Of a stretch of 64,000 nucleotides of DNA, positions 1 through 8,011 are shown one piece after another. The stretch lies in NCBI GenBank assembly GCA_006503475.1, contig RSEH01000034.1:62001-126000 (forward strand), read 5' to 3'. This stretch comes from Stentor roeselii (taxonomy: Eukaryota > Ciliophora > Heterotrichea > Heterotrichida > Stentoridae). Made by a program: the position numbers and the translations under genes. The notes below the pieces were generated by a model that saw nothing but the letters and a program-made list of their open reading frames with translations, made no database searches and was not told the origin of the DNA. How positions within the stretch are numbered: the first letter of the stretch is position 1; the number at the start of each line of letters is the position of its first letter.

Positions 1-276
1 CAGCTTTGAAGGAGAGCCTCTGAGTGGCGGAAGGAGTCTTAAAGAAGATTTGCTTCGAGTTGTTTGCTTCGATGAACAGTTTTTTGCATCGATTTCACTG
101 TTTTGCATGATTATTCGAGGTTTTGACTGGACTGAAATTAGGACTGACCTGTGTATTTTGCTTTCAGGGATTTCAATTTTTTCTATTGGATTCAGGATGT
201 TTAATGAATTTAGACCTGATTTTCCGATCTTCTCAATTTTGTCCTTGAACCTGTTGGCGAAATCAGAAGAAGCCAT
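1..276 (-). CDS. Hypothetical protein, N-terminal part, runs off the left edge
   Basis: The minus strand is open for 92 codons from an ATG at 276 to the window edge. The protein starts MASSDFANRFKDKIEKIG and is rich in Ser, Lys and Arg, with no domain I recognise. The start follows an AT-rich stretch (TTACTATTAATC) like other starts in the window. A plus-strand frame over the same bases (50-304) is open too, but it reads as a Phe/Ile/Leu-rich shadow. The rest of the gene lies outside the window, so function cannot be judged. Confidence 0.55.
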   Translation of the reverse strand, partial: MASSDFANRFKDKIEKIGKSGLNSLNILNPIEKIEIPESKIHRSVLISVQSKPRIIMQNSEIDAKNCSSKQTTRSKSSLRLLPPLRGSPSKL

Positions 277-437
277 GATTAATAGTAAATCATTTTTGCA
301 ATAATTAACGAGGATAGAGCGGAAAATTAGCTAAGAATTGCTAAAGATTCATGATTGGGAAGTCTTTTTGGTTGTGATAGAAATAAGAATTATTTTATTA
401 TAAGATGATAAAATATTATTTAGTGTGATTCCAAAAC

Positions 438-845
438 TTATAAGTTTTTCGGTGATCGCTGAAAAATCAGTCCAAATTGGGAGAACCTTTCTCGAGACCT
501 GTTCATATTCGAAGGTGTGTGTGATCGTCTAAGTAAGGATTTCCTCCTTACCTTAAATTGTTTGTGGAAGGTTTCAGGATTTATTACCAGAGGATAATTC
601 GGCGAAATCAGAGATTCCGTTGTTCTTGGAATATTCTTTGAACCAGCAGGACTAAATGACTCAGGCCTGATCACTTTGATGAAAATTTTAAGTTCTTTGC
701 TGTCAGTTGTTTCTTTTGATAACTCCTGACTATTTAATGATTGCTTGATTTTCGATTTATTCAAACTAATTGTATCTCGAAATCTGATAATTTTCGATTC
801 TAGTCTCTTTAAAACTCTATGAAAATATCTATTGGGTTCAATCAT
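438..845 (-). CDS. Small basic hypothetical protein, 135 aa
   Basis: An ORF of 135 codons starts at the ATG at 845 (MIEPNRYFHRVLKRLES), directly after ATTATAATT, the AT-rich start context common here, and ends with TAA. The protein is strongly basic (many Arg/Lys) with no membrane segment, signal peptide or known motif. It is tail-to-head with the edge gene on the same strand. A TTG 12 nt upstream would extend the frame, but ATG is used elsewhere. I do not recognise a family; a short nucleic-acid-binding or cytoskeletal protein is possible but not shown. Confidence 0.5.
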   Translation of the reverse strand: MIEPNRYFHRVLKRLESKIIRFRDTISLNKSKIKQSLNSQELSKETTDSKELKIFIKVIRPESFSPAGSKNIPRTTESLISPNYPLVINPETFHKQFKVRRKSLLRRSHTPSNMNRSRERFSQFGLIFQRSPKNL

Positions 846-937
846 AATTATAATCAACCTCTCATTGAATTAAATGGACTCTTCGAGTTTTCAACAAGAC
901 AATACTTTAAGAGAAAGAATTAAATAAGCCCTAAAAA
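846..937. other. Short intergenic stretch before the minisatellite
   Basis: AT-rich DNA upstream of the minus-strand gene at 845. It would hold that gene's promoter. No ORF or structure seen apart from the start of the 51-bp repeat array. Confidence 0.4.
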
Positions 938-1293
938 AAATGTAAAAAGTTCAGTGAAAAAGCCTTGATTAACTAAAGAATAAAGAAAGAAATGTAAAAA
1001 TTTCAGTGAAAAGCCTTGATTAACTAAAGAATAAAGAAAGAAATGTAAAAATTTCAGTGAAAAGCCTTGATTAACTAAAGAATAAAGAAAGAAATGTAAA
1101 AATTTCAGTGAAAAGCCTTGATTAACTAAAGAATAAAGAAAGAAATGTAAAAATTTCAGTGAAAAGCCTTGATTAACTAAAGAATAAAGAAAGAAATGTA
1201 AAAACTTCAGTAAAAAAGCCTTGATTAACTAAAGAATAAAGAAATGTAAAAACTTCAGTAAAAAAGCCTTGATTAACTAAAGAATAAAGAAAG
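938..1293. repeat. 51-bp minisatellite, seven copies
   Basis: About seven head-to-tail copies of a 51-bp unit start near 938, 989, 1040, 1091, 1142, 1193 and 1241. Units two to five are nearly identical. The sixth lacks 3 bp (48 bp) and the last two share changes (aacttcagtaaaaaa in place of aatttcagtgaaaa), so they form a subfamily. The first copy is the most diverged. The array lies downstream of the 7TM-RGS gene (stop at 1352) and upstream of the 845 gene. Units contain stops and are not coding. Not a CRISPR: there are no unique spacers. Confidence 0.95.
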
Positions 1294-1351
1294 GATAATA
1301 TTTAAGTTAAAATTATTAAAGTCATTAGTTTCGACTACTCCAAATCAAGAG

Positions 1352-2620
1352 CTAGTCTTCAAATGACATGGAACTCTTTATTAAAGAAGAGTAAGTATCT
1401 GTGAGTCCAATTTTTATCAGCCTGCCCGTGTATATCTCTTGACAATGCACATATCTTTTCAACAATCCAAAGCGACTAGATTCTTTAAACCCAGGAAAGA
1501 ACTCTTTTTTCAGTATATTTAAAATGACCCCCTTTGCCCTGTTGATCTGAAATTCAAGAGTTTCTTTAGAATCCCGAACATAATTCAAAGGAACAACTTC
1601 CGTTTTAAGTAAATCTCGAATCATTTCATTCATATCCATATCTTTAGGTGAATTAAGATACATCTCGCATTTCATATAAAGTTCCAGAAGTTCACTTCCA
1701 GTGAGGTTAAACTTTGAGTCTTTTCCTTTGTTTTCAAAGCTACGCAAGTACTTATCAAACTGTTCAAGAGGTACCTTTGACTGTAAGACCGACTCAATAC
1801 TTTCAATCATTTCCGAAGTAACGACGTGATCATTGCTGTGGATGTAAAAAGAACAAATGACTGGATAAACTGAAGACACTACAAAAAGAAGCAAATTTCG
1901 AATAAGTATCGGAATTGCTTGCAAATGTTTCAAGTCAACCAATGGAAAAACCATAAAAGTAGGAGAAATAAACCAAGTGGCCATCACTACTGTCAGTTCA
2001 GTTGTCATCGCGTAGTCATCTGAAATGTCTTTTAACTTAAAAGTCACCCACATTAATAGCAGCTGCTCGAAAAAACTGATAAATAAACTTATTGACTCAG
2101 AAACTTCTTTATGTCTGATTGACTCAGCCCCTGGCATATACCAGGCAAAAGTGCAGTTGTTTAGAATAATAATGCACATCAGGATAATTGGTAAACTAAA
2201 AACAAGTAAGAAAGCGACCATCCATTTCTCTTTAGTCTTGTAAATATAAGTCTCTATGTTACTTTCATTCGTCTCCCACTCCTGATCAATCCTGAAAATG
2301 ACAGCAATTCGATAAGCCCGCAATAGATAAGGAGTAAACAACAAGTAATGACTAATCAAATTCCAACTTTGACGTACCCTGAAAAACATTTCACAGTCTT
2401 TACTCCTATCTTTATTCAAAGATTTTTCAACTTCACAAAGAATCGACAAGAGCATCATGCATTGAGCCCAGTTGCCAATAAGGCTGACAATAAGCATAGC
2501 AGGAGTTCTTCTCAAGATATAAGCCGACCCTCTTCTCTTCACAAGTAGTCCAAGGCAAATGATGTAGAAACTTGATAAGACTGTTCCTACTATTATAAAC
2601 CCTTGCATTATAATAATCAT
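1352..2620 (-). CDS. Seven-helix membrane protein with C-terminal RGS-like domain
   Basis: The 422-aa protein has seven hydrophobic segments in its first ~270 residues (for example GFIIVGTVLSSFYIICLGLL near the start and IPILIRNLLLFVVSSVYP as the seventh). The tail from about residue 285 resembles an RGS domain: an acidic/aromatic first helix, LLKTEVVPLNYV, and the closing EFFPGFKESSRFGLLKR block, matching the usual 'yPrFl.S..f..L' end of RGS folds. RGS domains speed GTP hydrolysis by G-alpha; 7TM-RGS chimeras are known from plants and protists. By analogy it would sit in the plasma or ciliary membrane. Two ATGs are possible (2620 and 2608); the second directly follows ATTATTATA. The topology is clear; the RGS call is from motif shape. 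Confidence 0.75.
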   Translation of the reverse strand: MIIIMQGFIIVGTVLSSFYIICLGLLVKRRGSAYILRRTPAMLIVSLIGNWAQCMMLLSILCEVEKSLNKDRSKDCEMFFRVRQSWNLISHYLLFTPYLLRAYRIAVIFRIDQEWETNESNIETYIYKTKEKWMVAFLLVFSLPIILMCIIILNNCTFAWYMPGAESIRHKEVSESISLFISFFEQLLLMWVTFKLKDISDDYAMTTELTVVMATWFISPTFMVFPLVDLKHLQAIPILIRNLLLFVVSSVYPVICSFYIHSNDHVVTSEMIESIESVLQSKVPLEQFDKYLRSFENKGKDSKFNLTGSELLELYMKCEMYLNSPKDMDMNEMIRDLLKTEVVPLNYVRDSKETLEFQINRAKGVILNILKKEFFPGFKESSRFGLLKRYVHCQEIYTGRLIKIGLTDTYSSLIKSSMSFED

Positions 2621-2631
2621 CGATAAGGCAA
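2621..2631. promoter_or_regulatory. Very short divergent start region
   Basis: Only 11 nt (23 if the inner ATG at 2608 is used) separate the divergent start codons of the 7TM-RGS gene and the 2632 gene. Both promoters must reach into the neighbouring coding region, or the leaders are near zero in length. Confidence 0.4.
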
Positions 2632-3024
2632 ATGAAGCATAAGAGAATCAACACCGCTATTTATCTTAAAGATCTCAGCAACTCCATCTCTTCCAGGTCT
2701 TCAAGTTCTAGCTCGCATGGCTCGCGAAGGGCTCAAAACAGAAGACTTTTATCGGGATCGGTTTATCTTCAGGCTTATCGCTGGGGAATGGATGAAAACT
2801 TTTCTACTGATTTTGATAGTTTTTTTAACAGTAGTGTTGAAGTCATTGTTAGTGAAATCGATCGGATTAGTGACTCTGAAGTCACTGAGGAAAAACAGGA
2901 ATTCAATAAAGTTATGCAGGATATTACTGATAAACGTATTCAATTTGAATACAGTCAAGAGGCTGCGAGAAGGAGGCTTAGAAACTCCTTGTTGTTTTTA
3001 GTTAATTTGAATGTTGATTGTTAG
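2632..3024 (+). CDS. Hypothetical protein, 130 aa, Ser-rich N-terminus
   Basis: The ORF from ATG 2632 to TAG gives a soluble protein with a Ser/Arg run near residues 17-35 and an acidic-then-basic helical tail (VTEEKQEFNKVMQDITDK, then EAARRRLRNSL). No known domain. It overlaps another frame (2717-3001) that reads as a hydrophobic shadow. It is divergent from the 7TM-RGS gene with almost no gap. Homologues in related ciliates would be needed to confirm it. Confidence 0.5.
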   Translation: MKHKRINTAIYLKDLSNSISSRSSSSSSHGSRRAQNRRLLSGSVYLQAYRWGMDENFSTDFDSFFNSSVEVIVSEIDRISDSEVTEEKQEFNKVMQDITDKRIQFEYSQEAARRRLRNSLLFLVNLNVDC

Positions 3025-3204
3025 GTTGGTTTAGGATTGTTGGGTTGAGGAGTGGATTGGTTCTGGGATTGATGAGATGGTTGATTTGAAAGTTGGGTTT
3101 TTAGGAATGGGATAAGTTGAATTAAATCTCACAAATGAAATTCAAATTTTTCATTTTTAACCTTAACCTAAATAAATCTCAAATCAAACTCTAATCCTAA
3201 AATC

Positions 3205-5493
3205 TTAACTAGAAACCTTCATGATCTTCTTCAGCAAAGACTCATCAAACTCTTTCAAAACATCAAAAAACTTTTTTTCCATTTTTTCAATCGACTTGAG
3301 CCAATCCCAGTCACTAAGATTTTTTTTATTCTGAACCAGCATCAAAAACGCTAGAAACTCAGAAATTTTCATGATAGCAGGTCCCCAGTTTTCTTCAACA
3401 ATTCCATTTTTTAACTGCTGAATCGACTGGGAATCATCTAAAAAGCTGCCAACGATTTCTTCATTTACAATTCCGAAAACGAAAGACCCTATAGCAAGTT
3501 CATTTTTGCTGAAGAGACTTTCAACATTAGTGACTGAATTTTCCCTTCCACGATTAGAGACTCCTTCAATAAAAGCTTTGAAAAATTGACTGAGAGTGAC
3601 TTTCGTTCTTAAATGTGGAGGTATTTTCTTTGGAATAAATCCGGATTTCCAGATATTCATTGTTTGAAAAACTGCTCCGAAAGCAGCGAAAAAGTTTTTT
3701 TTCTTAATTTGCATTTTTTCAGTTGAAATAAGCTGAAGCCAGTTATTTGCAAGGAAATCAAGACTTATAGGTTCGAATTGTTCCATCAAAGAAGCAGGAG
3801 CTTTGACATCCAAGAGTTCAGATTCCAGTTTAGATATTTTTTCAGTAATAGACTTCGTAAAATTAAGCTTATCTTCAATAGACTTAATTTGAGCTAAGTT
3901 CTGAATTTGCGCTGATCTCAATCCTTTAAAGTTTTTATGATTCGGAAATTTAAAAAACTGAGATGAATCCATCCTAGAAAATTTAGGAGTCATTAAAGCA
4001 GCCCCAACAAAACCATTTTTGGCTTGTCTCGTGACTTTATGAGAATAATCATCTTCTAGCTTATCAAAAAAAATTTCTATTCTCGGAGTTAAAGCCAGTC
4101 CTTCAGAAGTGATGATTTTGAAGGTACTAAGCGATGACTTAATTTCATCAAAAGATTTTTGTATCTGTTGAATTTTACTAGAAATTAATTTTAGTTCTTT
4201 CGGCATCGATTCTATATATCCTGCTTTTTTGATAGGGTCAAGTTTTAGATCTTTGAAAGAAATCGTTAAACTATTGATGATCGTTAAAGACGCGACCATA
4301 TCAAAGAGTTTTTTTAGGTTCAAGTGAAGAATTTCGATGTTGTCCTTGATGACTTCCTGGTACTTGTCAGTGATGAACTCTGATTTATAATTAGAAACTG
4401 TGACAGGTCTTAAGTTTGGAAGATAGTTTCCAATTAACTCGATCTTCAAGACCCCTGACTCAAAATCACGAGAAGTCTTGAGTTGAAGTCTATCAAAGTA
4501 ATCATAAAGATTTGATGTTTCATCATTAATCAAACAAATATTTTTTTGAAAATGTTTCAATAACCAGGTATTCGAGTATTCTTTCACCTGCTGGGAATAC
4601 AAAAGTTTTAAAGTCAGTAAATTTTCAAGGTCTTTAAAATAAACTTGTTCTAAAACTTTTTGAACTGCCAGGATTTTATGTTGACTGATGAGCTGCTCGT
4701 AAAGTTTTGGATGGTTTTCCAAATCTTTTAAACTCCATCGAAAGTAAACGTTTTTTCTTTGAATTCCGTTCAAAGTGTATTCAATGTTTTTTAATTGATA
4801 CAAATGATTCGCAAGATTATTTAGTAAAAACGGCTTCTCCATCTGATGCTCTACAGTTTTTATTGAATTTAGCTCAGTTTCGATATCTTTCAACAATTGG
4901 AAGAAATCGTTTATTTTCCGAATTTCTTCCAGCATCTCTCCCATGTTTTCAAAGGCTTCTGAGTAGAGCCTTGCTGATTTGGCTTCGAGAAGGACTTGAA
5001 ATTTTTTAAGATATTCGATGGTTTTTAAGGTTTCTGCTGCTTTTTCCTCGAATTTCAGACGATTTTCGATGTTTTCTTTGATGTCTCCTACTTCGGTTAT
5101 TGAATCGATTTTTACAAGGCCGAATGATTTCGGGTCTAGGTGAATCATTTGGCTGTAGATGGCTTCGAATTGTTCTAGGTCTGAATTGACTCGAATTATT
5201 TCACTTGTGACTTCGGATTGCTTCATTTGAAGAAAATTTTTTGAATCATCTAGATTTTGCTCGACTTTTTTTATTATGTCGCTCAGGAGATGTAGAGCTT
5301 GGGAAAGACAGTAGGAATTGTAAAAGTAATCAGCTTGAAGGATTATCAGTTTTGAGAGGGTTAATTTACTTTGCTCACTGACTTCGATTGAATTTTTACC
5401 TTTGGAAGATTTGACTGGGTAAAAGATTTTGCAGAGACTTTTGGGAGTTTGAGGTTCTTGTATTAATCCTAAATTTGGATAAAGGTCTGACAT
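3205..5493 (-). CDS. Heterotrich paralogue family, member 1 (762 aa, unknown function)
   Basis: I take the start at 5493 (MSDLYPNLG), directly behind TATAAAT, rather than the frame's outer limit at 5586; this makes the length 762 aa, equal to its two neighbours. It is largely alpha-helical with many Lys/Glu and no membrane segment. It shares ordered blocks with the genes at 5604 and 8012: TWLLKHFQKN, RPVTVSNYKSEF, GFVGAALMTPKFSRM, KFPNHKNFKGLR, VTLSQFF and EIVGSFLDD. The family is not one I recognise. The blocks are spread along the whole length, so the paralogy is end to end. A scaffold or structural role is only a guess. Confidence 0.85.
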   Translation of the reverse strand: MSDLYPNLGLIQEPQTPKSLCKIFYPVKSSKGKNSIEVSEQSKLTLSKLIILQADYFYNSYCLSQALHLLSDIIKKVEQNLDDSKNFLQMKQSEVTSEIIRVNSDLEQFEAIYSQMIHLDPKSFGLVKIDSITEVGDIKENIENRLKFEEKAAETLKTIEYLKKFQVLLEAKSARLYSEAFENMGEMLEEIRKINDFFQLLKDIETELNSIKTVEHQMEKPFLLNNLANHLYQLKNIEYTLNGIQRKNVYFRWSLKDLENHPKLYEQLISQHKILAVQKVLEQVYFKDLENLLTLKLLYSQQVKEYSNTWLLKHFQKNICLINDETSNLYDYFDRLQLKTSRDFESGVLKIELIGNYLPNLRPVTVSNYKSEFITDKYQEVIKDNIEILHLNLKKLFDMVASLTIINSLTISFKDLKLDPIKKAGYIESMPKELKLISSKIQQIQKSFDEIKSSLSTFKIITSEGLALTPRIEIFFDKLEDDYSHKVTRQAKNGFVGAALMTPKFSRMDSSQFFKFPNHKNFKGLRSAQIQNLAQIKSIEDKLNFTKSITEKISKLESELLDVKAPASLMEQFEPISLDFLANNWLQLISTEKMQIKKKNFFAAFGAVFQTMNIWKSGFIPKKIPPHLRTKVTLSQFFKAFIEGVSNRGRENSVTNVESLFSKNELAIGSFVFGIVNEEIVGSFLDDSQSIQQLKNGIVEENWGPAIMKISEFLAFLMLVQNKKNLSDWDWLKSIEKMEKKFFDVLKEFDESLLKKIMKVSS

Positions 5494-5603
5494 ATTTATA
5501 GATTTTTTAGAATTTGATGAAAGATATAAGTTAAAATGAGTTAATCTATATTGAAGACAAACATCAATTTTTCTATTATAAAACAAATTCCAGAATTATA
5601 ACT

Positions 5604-7865
5604 CTAATTTATTCTAAATTTTGAAAGGAATTCATATAGCTTCGGCTCAAGCTCTTGTAGAATCTTTAAGAGATTACTTCTATATTCCTCTAGCATTCTC
5701 GAGGGCTCTTTCTGACTTCTATTATAATAGAACATGATATTTCCTATTTCGACACATAATTGATTTAAAGTTTGGTAACAGTTTTCAGCAACCTTTCTTT
5801 CGATAATTTTTTGAGGTTGTTGAAAATCATCTAAATAGCTCCCAAAAATTTTTTCTGAGACTAAAAATTTTGAGAATTTTTCAAGATCAATTGGAACCAT
5901 CTGTGTAATCCACTCTTTAAGAACTTTACTACTTTGCACTTTATCTATATTCGTGTTAAATGCTATTTCAAAAAATCCTTGAAGTAGTTCTTTCAAAGTT
6001 AATGAGTTTTTTTCATGCACCTTTTTGCTTTTCTTCAATAATTTTTTTTTAGTTAATGACATCTTTTTAGTCAAAGAGCCAAGTATAAATATAAAAGTTT
6101 CTTTATCAATACTTACCCTATTAATGGAAAAGTATTGAAAAAGTTTTAAATTTTCGAACTTGCTTTTTGTTTCATTTTTTAGATTGTCAAGTATTATCAT
6201 AAGAACTTCATTAGATTTATCATAAAGCTGCAATTCCAGTTTTTCAATATCTTTTTTTATGTTTTCTTTTATTTCATTTCTGTTTTCAAGAGATTTTATT
6301 TGATTAATACTTTTATTCAAAGTTTCTCTAGTATTTTTGAATTTTTCATGATTGAGGAAGAATAACTGGTTTGTAAAATTATAAAATCTGGAATCTGGCT
6401 TGAGCAAGACTGACTCAAGAATGCCGTGAGTTGCTTCTGATTGCTGAACTAACCACCCATATTGCCTATATTCAAACCCTTCGATACTCGCGACTTTTTT
6501 GTATCTGGCTGGTACAGTTATTCCATCAACAACGTGGATCTCCATATTTCTAAAGATTTTATAGACCTCGATTATTGAATCATTTAGATATTGAATTTTG
6601 TCCAATATTATTTTATACTTTTCATCTAAATCTATGTCAATTGAAAATATTATTGGAAGGAATGCAACGATTTTTGAATTCACACTCAAATGATAGACAT
6701 TTAATGATTCTAACGATTGATTTAGTAATTCCAAGTTTAATCTTGAAATTTTTATGAATGAGTATATCATATTCTGCGTTTCATCTTTCATATAGGACTT
6801 TTTATAATTATCAATAGTTAATTCTTTTAAATGAACGATATTAAAATTGTTCAGTGTGAATTTACTGACAGTAACCTTTTGAAAATTCTTTATAATCAAA
6901 TTCAAATCAGACAGCAAAATATTCAAATTTTTTTCATACTGTTTCATAAGCCACTCTGGAGAATAAAGCTGAATTTCATATTCCAAGGATCTTTTTTTAG
7001 TTATCAAATTTTCAAGATCAGCTAAATACAAAGGTTCAATAAGCTTCTCGATTTCAAGTTGAGAATGTTTATTCATTAACTCTTGGATTATATTGTTATA
7101 ATTTATTTCTTTTGATAGTACCAACTCATGAGATATTTTCTGAGATTTTAGAATAGCAACTTGATCTATGCATTCTTGTAACTCTTTTATCTGATTTTCT
7201 ATTTGAAATCCTGAATTTGTTTCATTTATCAAGAAATCAAAAACACTTATTTCCATCATTTTGTTAAGAATTAGTCTTTTTTCTTCAATTTTCAACTTTA
7301 ATGATAAAAACTGATGGATAATCCCTTCAATTATATTTTTAAACTCATTTTTTACATATTCCTTCTTTTCCAGCATTTGTTTCAACACAGACTCTAAATA
7401 AAAACATTGACTCGAGTATTTAGTTTTCCATTCAAGAAGACTAGCCTGTTTTTCGACAGGAATCCGAATTTGATCAGAAACAAAAGTAAAAGTTTCAAAT
7501 TTATTCTCAGAAATTTCACAAAAACTCTCATTTTCTTCAATATTTTTTTGAAGATTTCTAGCGATAAGAATCTCGTCTTGAACTTGACTGATGACTGACT
7601 CTAACTTCAAATTAAACTCAGCAACTTCTTTAAATGGGTATGAAAATGACGAGTTTTCTTCCGAAGTCAAGAAATTCATCAATTCAGACAACGCATAAGA
7701 AAAGACATTTCTATTAAAGGAAAACTCAATCATTCTAGTCACACTACTGCTTAAGTCGAACTGGTAGTGCTTATTGATTAAAATTTTCTCTTTTTTATTC
7801 TCACCTAAAGCGATAAAAAGCTTTTTACCTGCAGACGAGCCGGTAGAGATAATTTTTCCTTCCAT
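5604..7865 (-). CDS. Heterotrich paralogue family, member 2 (753 aa, unknown function)
   Basis: This is the most diverged of the three paralogues and the most AT-rich, with many Ile/Asn/Lys. Shared blocks in order: PEWLMKQYEKNLN, KELTIDNYKKSYM, THGILESVLLKP, LNHEKFKNTRETL, LTLKELLQGFF and KIFGSYLDD. It lies head-to-tail upstream of member 1 on the same strand with a ~110-nt gap, as expected of a tandem duplicate. ATG 7865 follows CATTAAA. No catalytic motif or membrane segment is visible; helices with weak coiled-coil character dominate. Confidence 0.85.
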   Translation of the reverse strand: MEGKIISTGSSAGKKLFIALGENKKEKILINKHYQFDLSSSVTRMIEFSFNRNVFSYALSELMNFLTSEENSSFSYPFKEVAEFNLKLESVISQVQDEILIARNLQKNIEENESFCEISENKFETFTFVSDQIRIPVEKQASLLEWKTKYSSQCFYLESVLKQMLEKKEYVKNEFKNIIEGIIHQFLSLKLKIEEKRLILNKMMEISVFDFLINETNSGFQIENQIKELQECIDQVAILKSQKISHELVLSKEINYNNIIQELMNKHSQLEIEKLIEPLYLADLENLITKKRSLEYEIQLYSPEWLMKQYEKNLNILLSDLNLIIKNFQKVTVSKFTLNNFNIVHLKELTIDNYKKSYMKDETQNMIYSFIKISRLNLELLNQSLESLNVYHLSVNSKIVAFLPIIFSIDIDLDEKYKIILDKIQYLNDSIIEVYKIFRNMEIHVVDGITVPARYKKVASIEGFEYRQYGWLVQQSEATHGILESVLLKPDSRFYNFTNQLFFLNHEKFKNTRETLNKSINQIKSLENRNEIKENIKKDIEKLELQLYDKSNEVLMIILDNLKNETKSKFENLKLFQYFSINRVSIDKETFIFILGSLTKKMSLTKKKLLKKSKKVHEKNSLTLKELLQGFFEIAFNTNIDKVQSSKVLKEWITQMVPIDLEKFSKFLVSEKIFGSYLDDFQQPQKIIERKVAENCYQTLNQLCVEIGNIMFYYNRSQKEPSRMLEEYRSNLLKILQELEPKLYEFLSKFRIN

Positions 7866-8011
7866 TTTAATGATGTAATCAAAGACGCTTCAGAAAAGCA
7901 GTTATTTGATCTTTTGACTGAATCGATGTTGAAGTCGAGATAATAAATCCTGATCAAGAATATTAAAGTTTATGGTCTTTAAGTAGCCATTTATAAACCA
8001 GAGAATAAATT

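Noticed and set aside
50-304. 84-codon plus-strand frame at the left edge
   Set aside because: It overlaps a longer open minus-strand frame with a proper ATG context; its translation is a Phe/Ile-rich shadow.
938-1293. CRISPR-like array
   Set aside because: The 51-bp units are contiguous with no unique spacers, and the genome is eukaryotic.
5494-5586. Longer N-terminus for paralogue 1
   Set aside because: The upstream segment has no counterpart in the two paralogues, and the ATG at 5493 has the TATAAAT context.
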